From contig OX638368.1 in the NCBI GenBank assembly GCA_951812925.1, positions 14,881,187-14,945,186 of the forward strand: DNA of 64,000 nt, given 5' to 3'. The notes beneath the pieces are model-generated. The model was not told the DNA's origin, did no database searches, and worked only from the letters and a program-made list of their open reading frames with translations. Of the stretch, positions 23,931 to 35,080 are shown one piece after another. Source of the DNA: Calliopum simillimum (Eukaryota; Arthropoda; Insecta; Diptera; Lauxaniidae). Each line of letters starts with the position of its first letter. Position 1 is the first letter of the stretch. Position numbers and translations under genes: made by a program.

Positions 23931-24679
23931 GAAGCATTCACTTAATCATTTTCGTAAGCTGCATTTTTTCAAATAAATCAATTATTTCTCATTACACGCA
24001 ATTATTTAATATAAAATTTTAAACATGAAATTCACAACATTTTCCATTGGGTCACTCACGCCACACTTGAAAGCATGAGAAGCTGTGGTTCCAGCTTATG
24101 AATATATTAAAGAAGCAACACAAGCACAAACCAACCAACAAAACCATACAAATACTCACAACAAAGGAGATGAAAAGAAAAAAATGTTCTCAGAATTCAG
24201 AAGAAGTAAATGTACATGCAAAAAACACACAACGGAGTTGATGCTGGTGGTAATGGAACATTGGAGACACACTACCTGAATATCAATGTAGGTAAACAAT
24301 AAGCGCACCACCAACGCCATCTACGCCACCATCATCATCATCATCATGGTTCATCAGAGATACAACAGATGTTTAGGTAATTTATATTGCATAATGGACT
24401 TAATATACACATAATGTAAAGTACGCATACTTATAATATAACAAACTGAATGTATGTACATGTGTACAAGTGCTTGTACTATTGTAACACAATTGTATCG
24501 CATAAAGGAAGTCGCATAGATGCGATGGTAGACAAAATTGACATAGCAGGCAGTTTAGATGTTAAGGTAATTGAATAAGCATATGGGGAAATGGTTTTGT
24601 ATTGAGTTAACAATATTTGCATAGATAATATTATTCAACCCTTTGTAAGAGAAATGGGTGCAGATTGAAATTTGGAATC
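23931..24679. other. Non-coding, with (CAT)n microsatellite
   Basis: CATCATCATCATCATCAT lies at about 24331-24348. The open frame 24085-24279 is rich in Thr/Asn/Gln and has no known motif. Confidence 0.4.
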
Positions 24680-24860
24680 TTAGTTAAGTGAAATTTGCTC
24701 CGGAATGGTCGAAAACCGAAAATATTTTTAAGTTCTGAGCCTGTTGGGAATAGTTCTGGATATCTTTCACATAACTCGAAATTGTTCAGCGAAAGTTTTT
24801 TGCTCACAAAAAGAGTTCTGGAGTTCTTTATTTATTTATTTTTTTTTTTGGAGAAATTTT
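24680..24860 (+). repeat. Fragment of the AGTTCTGG foldback family
   Basis: GGTCGAAAACCGAAAAT, then GGGAATAGTTCTGGA and GAGTTCTGGAGTTC match one arm of the elements at 33.6-34.5 kb. Diverged single arm. Confidence 0.5.
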
Positions 24861-24989
24861 TTTTATAAAAATACTGGCTGGCCTGGTTGCGACTTCGTTC
24901 GCCCGTTCCCGATGACCTTTACGTATGAAGTCCCATCCATCTCCATCGTCCCTCTCTTCCAATCACCAAGGATTTTTAGATCCATGTAT

Positions 24990-25390
24990 CAACTTTTATA
25001 ATCATAGCTCCCATATGTACAGAGATATATCATTTTATATATTTTTTGTATGAAAGGTGCAACTCCACCTTCTCACCCCCCCCCCCCCCCAATTGTTCAA
25101 GGTGAATGGTAGGTAGAATATACAACCAAGTATGTACCAAGTTTTATAACGATATTTGCGATATGTGAAGATATATAGCATTTTGTGTAATTTTGAAAAG
25201 TGGATGCAATTCTCCTCCACCCAATATCCCCCAAGTCTTGCATGGTGAATGGTAGATATGTACATTATGCATAAGTTCATCAACTTTCATAATCATAACT
25301 TGTATAATTGTAGAGATATAGCATTTTTTGTATTTTTTTCGTATGGGGGGTGCAACCCCCGTTCCCCTCAGTGGCATCCCACCCCCTTAA
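24990..25390 (+). repeat. Three tandem units of about 146 bp with C-rich tails
   Basis: Units begin near 24998, 25144 and 25290 with TATAA(T/C)CATA-type strings and GAGATATA. They continue through GTATG-GGTGCAA and a C-rich segment, then GGTGAATGGTAG. A run of 15 C sits at 25076-25090. Minus-strand open frames here are repeat artefacts. Confidence 0.6.
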
Positions 25391-25519
25391 GAACCTTCTA
25401 CAGACCATAACAAACAATTAAAAAAAAAATTATGTAAATCGGGCTTGTAGTTTCCGCGTTCATAAGCTACATACGGACACCATTTCATTTTTATATATAG
25501 ACAATAGATTTGTTGCAAA
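25391..25519. other. Short spacer
   Basis: A-rich junction between the 146-bp array and the next foldback-family fragments. Confidence 0.3.
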
Positions 25520-25840
25520 AAAGAGATTTGATGAGAGTTCTGAAGGAAATCCTTGTACCACTTTTCCAAAATATTCGTACTTTTCATTTTAATCGAAAAA
25601 TCAAAAATTTTTTTTAAGTATCCGAAAAATAAAATTTCGTAGATGAGTTCCATCGGACGCTTAGCAAAAAAAAAAAAAAAATTATCTGAGAAGTGTACAG
25701 ACTAGAGTTCTAAATGGCGCTCGAAGAGTTCTAAAGAAAATCATCGCAACTTTTTTTCCAAAATATTTGTGCCTCTCATTTTAATTGAAAAACCAGAAAA
25801 TTCTAAGTGTATGTATGATGGAACCTTATTTTGCGATTAT
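25520..25840 (-). repeat. Two tandem fragments of the AGTTCTGG foldback family
   Basis: GAGTTCTAAAGAAAAT with CGCTCGAAGAGTT and later TTTTAAT(C/T)GAAAAA recurs at about 25535-25640 and 25700-25810, matching the arms at 33.65-33.75 kb. Old and diverged. Confidence 0.5.
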
Positions 25841-25959
25841 CATGAAAACTATGAATAGTATGGAAAAGTGTTGCAACGATTACGTGAAAAAGCGACGATG
25901 AGTAAAATACAGCACACCTCCGAGTTTTAAAAAGAAAATAGTTTCATAGAAAGACCATA
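25841..25959. other. Short spacer
   Basis: Nothing recognised. Confidence 0.3.
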
Positions 25960-26335
25960 GCAGTTTTGATCTTGGACATTGAGTCTTAGTATTGGTTTTG
26001 ATATAGATCTTGGGCATTACAACTTGGACTCGATCTTGGTCTTGGTCTTGAAGATTGTTGAGTATTCAAAATTTCCAAAACTCATTTTTGCAAAGCAGTT
26101 GGTTTTCTAAGATGCCAAATTTCGAATTGACAGATGACTTTATGCTTGAAAAGGGCGTGACAAACCAATTAGCTATAAATTACCAAGACTGAAAAGCAGT
26201 CTAGGTTTTGATGATCATCGTGACCAAGACCATAGCAGTCTCAATCTTGGTTTTGAAATTATATCAGTATCTTGGTCTTGGTCTCGAAAAATTAGCAAGA
26301 CCAACATCAAGACTAATTTTTCTCATCACTGTCAT
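25960..26335 (+). repeat. CTTGGTCTTGG-rich dispersed repeat, copy 1
   Basis: Many copies of CTTGGTCTTG and its complement within 370 bp. The order of blocks (GCATTACAACTTGG, AAATTTCGAATTGA, GATGATCATCGTGACC) is the reverse of 30190-30560, so these are two inverted copies of one repeat. It ends with AATTTTTCTCATCACTG. Confidence 0.6.
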
Positions 26336-26339
26336 TTAC

Positions 26340-26750
26340 AGACCGAAAAATGTAAGATTCCTAGGACTATTTTGAAGAACTTTTTTTATAGCCATTTTTT
26401 GAAATTCGCAAAACCAACGGAGCCGTTAATTTTAAAAGGCAAAAGCAATGTCAAAATAATGTTCCGAAAAGTTTACTTGATGGTTTGAAATTGATGGCAT
26501 TAAGTGAAAAAATTATATTGGTGAAATAACCGATTATTGTGGCAGAAAATGTGTATGATATTACTTTTGCTCCTATGTAGACTTTCTTCACTTTCAAAAT
26601 AAACGATTCATTTTATTCGTTTACACACTTTCTAAATTAACGGCTCAAATAACTACGTTGGTTTTGCAAATTCCGAAAAAATGGTAATAGAAAAAATTGT
26701 TTAGAATAGTACCTGAAATCTTACATTTTTCAGTATTGAACCGATTTCTA
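26340..26750. mobile_element. Foldback element, arms about 110 bp
   Basis: AAATGTAAGATT at 26349 and its complement near 26730, GCAAAACCAACGGAG at 26408 and CGTTGGTTTTGCAAATT near 26660, and GCCGTTAATTT with its complement define two arms around a loop of about 190 bp. One arm recurs at 1640-1745. Confidence 0.65.
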
Positions 26751-28507
26751 GCCATCATGTATATTAGAGCATAATAAAGCTGACATTAAAAGATTTTATT
26801 CATGTATTATATAAGAGACATTTTATGGATTTTGAGTTGCTAAAACCGAGTCTTTTATCATATCACAGCTTTAAGCTATTTAACCCTTAAGTACCGAAAA
26901 AGCAAATCTTCAGATACAACAGAATTTACATAAAAATTATAATATCTAATAGAGTCCTAAATGCTGAATTTAATGAACTTATCATTCTTTTTAGCTTTGC
27001 AAATTTTTAATGCGCAATATTTCTTGTAAATAAGTTTACTTTTATGTCCTGAGCAAAATTCTATTTCAGTCAAGTTAGAGCATATATTATAGAGTCTATG
27101 AACCATGACAACGCCAATGAAGCATTTAAAAGTGCTTTTATCATGATAATGTACTACATACAACAAGTGCTAATTAAAACAGTCAAGGTTTTATCGCAGA
27201 ATTCAAAGAAAAAATGGCGCTTGTACTCAAATAATCCGATATACAACAAAAAAGAAAATTATGGCGCAAATTTTCTTGACTTCATTTATGTGTAATAGCT
27301 TTTCATCATAACATTCAATGCGCATTCATAGAAGATTTTTTATTTTTCAGTTCATTATAAATAGCTTTATTGAAAGTCCTTGTAAATAAGCGCGCTTTGT
27401 AGTTTTTTTTTCTTTTTACAGAAATAATAATTAAATTTCCATAAAAAAATCTGTAGCATCAAAATCATTCAAAATAAAACTCAATTGTCCTTTTGTCTTG
27501 AAGAAGCAAATTATAAAAAAAAAAATTTTAAAAACAATGGCGCGATTGTAGATTTTATAGCTATTTTTAATTTGTATCCTTGACACACCTTAACACAACA
27601 GACAGCCATCCAGCATCGTTGTAGCGCTCACTGTGAGCACAACGAAAAAGGACGACGATGGTAGTTAGGATGAAAAATAAAGGTGGTCGTCTATTGAAAT
27701 GAGGAATTTACTTGAAGCAGCATAGTAATACACAGCATTTAGTCTTTATCAACGCAGTCAGAGACAGACTGTGCATAAGTATCTTGTATCTAGCGAAGCA
27801 ACAAACAAAAATTAGCAAAAAATGCTCCAGATACATACGTACGTACCTACCTATTCGTAAACATTCACTGTCACGCACATCCAGTAGGTGAAGGTGAACA
27901 ATGAAATGTCTGTGAAATACTCCCTCATGGCAATCAGATGAAAATTCAAAGTTAAGTCAGTCAGTCACAGTCAATTTCAACTCAGATGGCTCGTGAATTT
28001 AATGTAAATTATTTTGCTTACTCAGAATTAAATATACTCTAATAAAATGTAGCATTTTCTTTTATATTTCTGAGAAGTTAAAGGTTAAATTCTGCAGCAA
28101 AATACTTTGATATAATCCTTTGAATATAAATTCATTGAACTATTATTTTTTAAGTACTAGAATGAGCCAGAGATCAAAATACTTAGGACCTGATGAACAG
28201 TCCTAAGTTAACTAATAACAACTGTTTAACCAACAACATATTATTTTTAATCCTTAGTTAAGCATTAGTTAAACTCCCAAATTTCATTGGTTAATCATTG
28301 GTCTACTAACAGCTGATGAAAAGCCACGTAACTTATTTTTCAACAGTGTCGATTTTTTTAGTGCCCTTCCACTAATATAATTAGAAAATTCAGTGCTTCA
28401 TCAATAAAATGTGGTGTGCGTGCGTTTTCCGTCCTTTAATTTATTTTGTTTTCGCAACCATAAACAAAAAACTTATTTTATCACAAAATCCACAAATTAA
28501 GCCAAAT
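26751..28507. other. AT-rich non-coding stretch
   Basis: No gene recognised. A 9-bp stem (ACTTAGGAC with GTCCTAAGT) surrounds CTGATGAACA at 28179-28206, and 27835-27850 has a short ACGTACGTACC tract. Several small open frames lack motifs. Confidence 0.4.
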
Positions 28508-28511
28508 TTTT

Positions 28512-28645
28512 TTACCCTACACCCAGGGTATATTCAATTTGTCCTTCCGTTTGTAACGCAGAGAAGGAGGCGTGGCAGGTATAGAAAAGTATATATATTC
28601 TTGATCAGCGTCACCTCCTGAGTCGATATAGCCATGTCCGTCTGT

Positions 28646-28680
<35 letters not shown>

Positions 28681-29603
28681 TGTGTGTGTTGAAATACACT
28701 TTTTGGGAAAACTGAGCAAGATAATTCAATGAAATTTGGTACACTGCCTCCGTCGTCAAAGTTAGCTCGGGGGATTGAAAATGAGCAAAATCGGTCAACG
28801 GACACGCCTACCGCCCATACAAAAATTATATTCAAAATGCAATTTTAGAAGTATTTTTCAAGACAATGCAACCACAATACATATAAGTACTACGAATTGT
28901 AAGCGCAAGCTCTGATAAAAAACTGAGCGAATTCGGACAAGAGGGCGTGGCACCTCTCATATAAGCAAAAGCTTCAAAACGCTATACTGAAAGCGTTTTT
29001 TGAGATATTCGAACCGACTTTGACTCAGACACTAAGAGTCATAAATGAAAGCTCTCAGCAAAAATTGGTTGAAATCGTACAAGGGGGCGTGGCACCTCCC
29101 ATATAAGCAAAAATTTCAAAATGATATACTGAAAAAGTTTTTTGAGATAATCCAACTAAATTTCACTCTGACACTAAAAACTATGAATGCAAGCTCTGAA
29201 AAAAAACTGGGTGTACTCGCACAAGAGGGCGTGGCACCTCCCATATAAGCAAAAGCTTCAAAACGCTTTACTGAAAGCGTTTTTTGAGATATTCGAACCA
29301 AATTTGATTCAGACACTAAAAATTATAAATGAAAGCTCTCAGCAAAAATTGGGTGAAATCAGACAAGGGGGCGTGGCACCTCCCATATAAGCAAAAGATT
29401 CAAAATGCTATACTGAAAAAGTTTTTTGAGATAATCCAACAAAATTTCACTCTGACACTAAAAACTATAAATGCAAGCTCTGAACAAAAACTGGGTGTAC
29501 TCGGACAAGAGGGAGTGGCACCTCCCATATAAGCAAAATTTTCAAAATACTGCAGTGTAGGGTATTTATTTTTTGGCCAGGCCAAAATTTACACCCTTAC
29601 TAG
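28512..29603 (+). mobile_element. Dispersed family copy C (best preserved, about 1.1 kb)
   Basis: Head TACCCTACACCCAGGGTATA, the CGTTTGTAACGCAGAG block, GAGTCGATATAGCCATGTCC and a (GGCT)n run at 28649-28678, then the internal array, then TGCAGTGTAGGGTATTTATT and GGCCAGGCCAAAATTTACAC. Start and end carry complementary TACCCTACAC-type strings, so the family may have subterminal inverted repeats. Confidence 0.75.
28900..29545 (+). repeat. Tandem array, 142-bp unit, inside copy C
   Basis: Units built on AAGCTCT-AGCAAAAA-TGGGTG, GGGCGTGGCACCTCCCATAT, AAGCAAAA, GCTATACTGAAA and TTTTTTGAGATA. Three successive units each open a 67-codon frame starting at 29045, 29187 and 29329, exactly 142 bp apart. 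Because 142 is not a multiple of 3 the frames differ, which argues that these open frames are chance products. Confidence 0.75.
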
Positions 29604-30189
29604 TTTTTGTTCATTGTGAGTATGAAACATTAGTACAACTTTTGTCACCATTTTAATTAACTGATTGGTTAACTTATGACTGTGAATCTGGGCCTTCTAG
29701 AACTTTACTCACCTTAAAGGTAATCTGATTTCAAAAGTTAATTTTGCTTTAATAACAACTTCAACTATTAAGCCAATAGAGAAAGATTTTGGTGAAAATT
29801 TAATATTTTTTTTTTTGCCGAGAAACACCTCTGCATTTAATAAAACCTTCGGGCATAATTAGATTTAGATTAGACAGTCCACAAATTGAGAGAAAACAAT
29901 TTGAATGAGATATTAATGACTATTTTTTTTTTTTTTTTTTCTTGATTTGCGATCGCTGATTCGATATCTGGTAACAGTTTTTCTCTATTAAGTCTGCGAT
30001 ACGAGTATTCCTTGCTCTTAAGTGCAGAAAACGCTCTTTTCAGATATAAAGCGCATATCCAGGGAGTAGCGAAGCTCACCTTTTTCTACGACATCGGATA
30101 ACCACAATATTCCTCACGAAAGCTTTTTTAAAATTTTTCAAATTGGATCATTACTTCCCGAGATATCATCCATTGGAGCAAAGATACCT
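29604..30189. other. Unassigned AT-rich sequence
   Basis: Poly-T tracts at 29808-29816 and 29923-29941. No gene recognised. Confidence 0.4.
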
Positions 30190-30560
30190 TTACATAGTGA
30201 TGAGCAAAATTAGTTTTGGTCTTGGAAATTATTCGAGACCAAGACGTTGATATAATTTCAAGACCAAGACTGCTATGGTCTTGTTCACGGTGATCATCAA
30301 GCCCAAGACTGCATTTAGGTCTTGGGCATTTATAACCATGCCATGAAATCATCTCTCAATTCGAAATTTCGGCATCTGAAAAACGCAATTGCTTCGAAAA
30401 GCTAAGGTTTAGAAATTTTGAATACTTATCAATCTCTAGAAATTTTCTGAAGACCAAGACCCAGACCACTAGCCCAATGCTCCTCTTATGAGTTAAAGGG
30501 GAATATATACATACAAGACCCAGACCAAGCTAAAGACCAAGACACAGAAATGCGAAACAT
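30190..30560 (-). repeat. AAGACCAAGAC-rich dispersed repeat, copy 2 (inverted)
   Basis: Starts GTGATGAGCAAAATTAGT and carries AAGACCAAGAC motifs, GATCATCAAGCCCAAGAC and CAATTCGAAATTTCGGCATC. The block order mirrors that of 25960-26335. Confidence 0.6.
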
Positions 30561-30829
30561 TTATTTCAATAGCTGACACCTCGGAAAGTAATGATCTAAG
30601 TAATTGGAAAAATTAAAAAGTAAGGTTTAATGAGGAAGCTTAGGGCTACTTGGTGCCCTTGGGAGAAGTGAAATAGATCAAGTGTGTAAGCATTTCAAAA
30701 TTACTGAGCCAAGCGCAGTCAGCGTAGAATTTTTGCTCGCCCACACCAAACACAATGTTTCAATAATTTTTGAAATTTCACGAAATTACAGCTGCTAAAC
30801 CGGTAGATCAATTTGTATAAAATTTGTTA
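30561..30829. other. Short unassigned stretch
   Basis: Nothing recognised beyond AT-rich sequence leading into the next tandem repeat. Confidence 0.3.
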
Positions 30830-31330
30830 AGGAGGAAGGCGTTAACACTAGGGAACGATAATATGATTATTATGCTTTCCAGTGGGTGGTGCCACGCCCC
30901 TAATGGAAAAAACGCTCTCATAGCCAAACAGCTGTATCGATTTTAACGAAATTTCGGAAATCGGGATAGGGTTAACACAAAGGACTTAATGTTGGGTGGT
31001 ATCACACCCCTATCTTGAAAAAAAGCTCTCACGGCCAAACCGCCGCATTGATTTTTATGAAATTTGGTATGGAGGTAGGGTAAACACTAGAAAAAGATAA
31101 TATGACCTTTATGTTTTTAAGTGGGCGGTGCCACGCCTCTAATAGAAAAAACTCACTCATATCCAAACCGATGCATCGATTTTAACGAAATTTGAAATGG
31201 AGATATGGTTAACAGTAAGGAACGATAATAAGACCTTTGTGTTTTTAAGTGGGTGGTGCCACGCCCTTCAACAGAAAATGCACAGACATGGTTGGAAATG
31301 GTCGAATTTCGGCCACAAGGTGAATTCTAG
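30830..31330 (-). repeat. Four tandem units related to the 129-bp array at 50.3-51.1 kb
   Basis: GGGCGGTGCCACGCC-type strings at about 30885, 31000 (degraded), 31124 and 31252, with CATCGATTTTAACGAAATTT and ACGATAATATGACC between them. Orientation is opposite to 50330-51058. GGTCGAATTTCGGCCACAAG at about 31291 corresponds to the complement near 50045. Confidence 0.65.
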
Positions 31331-33000
31331 TTTCAGAAATACCAGTTTTTAGAACTAGCAAAAATTTGAGTCGACGAACATTTTTAAGAAATTAACATAT
31401 TTTTATACAAAAATTTCTGGGGTTCCAACGTGGTTATCAAAAGTTTTTTTTTTAAAATTCTTCTAACAATTATTTTACCGCTCATAAAGAGTCATGGCAT
31501 AACAGTAATAGTAGTCATCAATGCCAAACAAAGAAAATACAAAGTACAAAAAAAATTTACGTTTTATGAAAATTAAACATTTAAAAAAAAAAAAACTTTT
31601 TGCAACATAATCTCATAATACTCGTACCTCGCCTAAAGCATTCATTCAAAAATTCACAATGCTCTCATTTGCAAAATGTAGAAAAAGAACAATAAAAAAG
31701 GTAAAACTGTTAAACCAATTTCTCTCATGTTTGCGCAAATTTTCCATCCAACCAAAAAAATAAAAAAATAAGAAAACAAGTGTAATTTTGAATTTTATTA
31801 TATCAGAGACATAAAAGTATCATCATATTTAATAATTGTATCATGACAAACACACAACAATAACAAATAAAAGAAAGAAAATTAAATTGTCAAAATGCGA
31901 AAATTTTGCAAATAAATGTCATCATAGTGAAAAGGTTTACATATCAACGACAGCAACAAAACAATTTTATATCAATGATGATAACAATTCATGGGGGTAT
32001 TAAAGTAAACTTGATATCTTTACTTCACGATTAAGTAACGTTTTGTATTTTGAAAATGCAATGAAAAATACATATAAGTATATCACTTAGAGCTCGAAGA
32101 CAATGAATTGGACGGATGATTTTGGAAGTGGAAACTCTTCTCGCATATGCTAATTTTATTACATTTCGCTAAGAAAAACGTAAAATAGAATTTAAATTTA
32201 TTTCCAACATAAAAGTGAGTGAAGTAAATTCCCAAAAGGAACATAATAGGCAGTATAATGAAAGTAATCGAAATAATAAAAAAAGAAATGAAAATTTAAA
32301 CTAAGCGAACCCATGCAAAAAAGCAGAAAAAGCTTCATCAAAACATCAAAAAGATTTGTTTGTAATTTCATAATAAAAAATGATGTAAAATGAAAATAAA
32401 AGAAAAATTTCATTTCAAAAAGAGTAGCAAAATACAATGCGAGAGAGAAAACCAACAGACCCACAAATATTTTGCAGAATAAACACGGAACACGTAGTTA
32501 TAAATGCTGAAGTTGAATAATTTCTACAAGATACCTATGTAAACACAAGCGCGCGGGGAGGGGGTGGGGGAATTGCTAAGAAGTGAATAAGTGAAAAAGT
32601 AAAGAACACAGCGTCTATTTTCTTTTAATCTCCATTGTGTTCTTATTACGTGATCGAACAGTGAGCGCGCATTTGAAGCGCAACAACAACACTATGGAGA
32701 ACAACAAAAGTGTTGCAAAAAAATAGAAAAAAAAAAGTTACTTCTAATTTTAACGGTACCTATTCTACAACACTACAAAAACATTATTCAGACTTAACGC
32801 TTTTGTGCTCTTGCGTATGTTTACACTAGCAAAGGTAGTACCCCAAGTGTTGCACAGTGTTTTTAAGCATAATTTAACGCAATTTATTTATTTTGGAGTC
32901 TAATTCCAAAGGAATAGCTATACCAAATATCAATAAATAACTCAAACCACAATTATGACATCAAGGTTTACGTATTAACACACAAACAAAACTGGCAAAA
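31331..33000. other. AT-rich non-coding stretch
   Basis: No gene recognised. A G-run (GGGGAGGGGGTGGGGG) lies at about 32556-32571. The minus-strand open frame 32198-32464 is Phe-rich, as expected from A-rich DNA read on the other strand, and has no motif. Confidence 0.4.
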
Positions 33001-33007
33001 GTCGGCT

Positions 33008-33092
33008 TCGCAGCCGGGCAAGGCTGGTGCATCGGTCTAACGACTTGTGCAACCAACCGGGAGGTCCTTGGTTGAACTCCCGCCCAGGCCAA
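33008..33092 (+). repeat. tRNA-derived Pol III promoter (SINE head)
   Basis: A-box-like TGGTGCATCGG at 33025-33035 and B-box-like GGTTGAACTCC at about 33070-33080, at tRNA-like spacing, in a segment that ends CCCGCCCAGGCC. The B box has G where C is usual (GGTTCGA), so activity is uncertain. No sound tRNA cloverleaf. It lies 40 bp upstream of a hammerhead motif. Confidence 0.6.
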
Positions 33093-33131
33093 AAACACAA
33101 AAGTTTTTCAACTTGCAATTTTTCAATTATA

Positions 33132-33178
33132 ATAGTCTGATGAGTCTTTGTGGCGAAAGACGAAAAATATGTCACTAT
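33132..33178 (+). ncRNA. Hammerhead self-cleaving ribozyme (type I layout)
   Basis: Order and pairing: helix I strand ATAGT (33132-33136), conserved CTGATGA (33137-33143), stem II GTCTTT (33144-33149) with AAAGAC (33156-33161), loop GTGGCG, conserved GAAA (33162-33165), a short stem III region AATAT, cleavage triplet GTC (33171-33173), then ACTAT (33174-33178) completing a 5-bp helix I. Cleavage would fall after 33173. All core positions match the family consensus, and stem II is a perfect 6 bp. The weak point is stem III, where 15.2-16.2 would be A opposite G; short stem III is typical of retroelement hammerheads but usually has C-G there. Confidence 0.75.
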
Positions 33179-33599
33179 AGACGTGTTTTTAATCCGTTGC
33201 TTAATTTGTCATAATTATGTGTTAGTAAATGCATTGATAGATTTATATGTATCTTTGCAAATATATGACTAAAAGTTCAATTAAAAATCAATTCATTTAA
33301 ATTGTACTAATTTCTGCATATATTTAGCAAAACTTAATATTCTCAAATTAAGCAGCATGCCTTAAGCATAACTAATTCAAAAGAAAAAACTGTATTTCGA
33401 ATTAGCTTAAGCACTTCAGGTAGATGGGTCAAAAAGTAATACAAGAACAACTTTTTCCATAGTCGATCAAGATCGCTGGCTTCACACATATTGTTGAAAT
33501 TTACACAATGTAATTAAGGCAAGTTTGCTATTCGTACTGACAGCTTGTACACCATAGAATCCATTCAGAACCTACATAACAACAGCCAAATTGTAAGCC
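33179..33599. other. Spacer; possible Pol III terminator at its start
   Basis: TTTTT at 33186-33190 follows the ribozyme and could end a Pol III transcript, though T5 runs also occur at 33104 and 33119 before the ribozyme. Otherwise nothing recognised. Confidence 0.4.
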
Positions 33600-33608
33600 A
33601 AATAAGAG

Positions 33609-33980
33609 ACTCATGTGAAGTTGGCTTCGAGATTTTCGAAATACGAAAATTTTTTCAGAGTTCTGGGTTGCGCTCGAAGAGTTCTAAAGAAAATATTTAG
33701 TAAAATTTGTGCAAATTATATGTACTTTCCATTTGAATCGAAAAATTAGAAAAATTACTAAGTAACTATCCGAAAAGGACTAACTATTAGTAGAGGAGTT
33801 CTGGTTGGAGTTCTGGATAGGGCTCAAAGAGTTGTAAAGAAAATCCGAATAACATTTTTGGTTCAATTTCACAGAACTATTTCGAATTTTGTGAAAGAAC
33901 TCTAGAACTATTCTCAAAGGACCCAGAACTCTAAAAAAATTTTCGGTTTTCGAAAATCACGGAGCCAACTTCACATGAGT
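33609..33980. mobile_element. 372-bp foldback element with 8-bp flanking repeat
   Basis: Ends ACTCATGTGAAGTTGGCT and its exact complement. AAATAAGA flanks it at 33600-33607 and 33981-33988, a probable 8-bp target duplication (one extra G sits at the left junction). The interior carries GAGTTCTGG and GAGTTCTAAAGAAAAT strings. An 8-bp duplication suggests hAT-type mobilisation, which is inference only. Confidence 0.7.
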
Positions 33981-34074
33981 AAATAAGATATATCTGTATA
34001 AAACACTAAAAAAAAGCAAAACTTTTATGGATCGCTGGTGAAAAAACAAAAAGAAAATGTGACCTTGTTAGAAA

Positions 34075-34540
34075 AAATTACTCAGTTGGCTCCGCAAATT
34101 TCGAAAACCGAAAATTTTTTTGGAGTTCTGGGTCCTTTGAGAATAGTTCTGGAGTTCTTTCACAAAATTCGAAATAGTTCTGTGAAATTGAACCAAAAAT
34201 GTTATTCGGATTTTCTTTACAACTCTTTGAGCCCTATCCAGAACTCCAACCAGAAATTCTCTACTAATAGTTAGTCCTTTTCGGATAGTTACTCAGTAAT
34301 TTTTCTAATTTTTCGATTCAAATGGAAAGTACATATATTTTGCAAAAATTTTACTAAATATTTTCTTTAGAACTCTTCGAGCGCAACCTAGAACTCTGAT
34401 CAGAACTTCTCTACGGCAAAATTTTCATTTTCGGATACTTAGAAAAAAAACCGAAAATTTTTGTTCTGGAGGTATTTTACAAAATAGTTCTGCGAAATTG
34501 GATCAAAAATCTTTGAAACTCTTCGAAAAATATAAACAAA
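34075..34540 (-). repeat. Inverted second copy of the AGTTCTGG foldback family
   Basis: The complement of 33650-33980 runs from GTTGGCTCCG at 34084 through GGAGTTCTGGGTCC and GAGCGCAACCTAGAACTCT near 34380. Together with 33609-33980 it makes an imperfect 0.8-kb palindrome centred near 34027. Confidence 0.65.
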
Positions 34541-34544
34541 ACTT

Positions 34545-35080
34545 TTGTGGACTCCGGAATAGCATGAATCACCGATGTAATATTGTTTTCCAAGTTTGAA
34601 ATCGTCTTCGGAACATTCACATAGACTTTATTCTTCGTGTAACCCTACAGAAAAAAGTCTAACGGCATCAAATCGCATGATCTGGGCGGCCAATTCACAT
34701 CACCGTGACGAGAAATTACACGGTTTGGGAATTTGCGACGCAAAAAATGCAAGTTGAGGCGACTGGTGTAACGGTGTGTGTTGTAGCGCCGTCCTGTTGA
34801 AACCACAGACCCTGAGTTTCATTTTCAAAAAAAAACTTCTCAACCCATAAACCGCACCAAACAGCGACTCGCGGTGGATGCATTGGCTTCTCCACGATCA
34901 CTTGTGGATTTTCCGAGCCCCAGATACGGCAGTTTTGCTTGTTAACATAGTCGCCGAGGTGGAAATAAGCCTAGTCCGAAAAGCAGAATTTTTGGAATTT
35001 TGGATTTTTTGAAATTGGCTTCGAGTTTGAAATCCAAAATTCGACAATTTCAATTCGTTGTTTTTTCGTGTAGCGATCCA
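34545..35080 (-). pseudogene. Rosa-like (DD41D-type) transposase remnant
   Basis: The minus strand, over several frames, encodes YVNKQNCRIWGSENPQVIVE, KPMHPPRVAVWCGLW, a deletion, then WFQQDGATTHT (second catalytic Asp), RLNLHFLRRKFPNRVISRHG, VNWPPRSCDLMPLDFFL (third catalytic Asp) and a degraded tail. The first Asp block reads FSD followed by a stop. The segment between FFFEN and the second Asp is largely deleted. Unlike the 7.6-kb copy it keeps the third Asp. No terminal repeats were placed. Confidence 0.75.

Noticed and set aside
28185..28210. CTGATGAACA hairpin as a hammerhead ribozyme
   Set aside because: The stem ACTTAGGAC/GTCCTAAGT encloses the motif; there is no GAAA and no cleavage triplet in the right places.
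29045..29532. Three 67-codon open frames in a row with similar proteins
   Set aside because: They are spaced exactly 142 bp apart in a tandem repeat, lie in different frames, and similar frames occur on the other strand.
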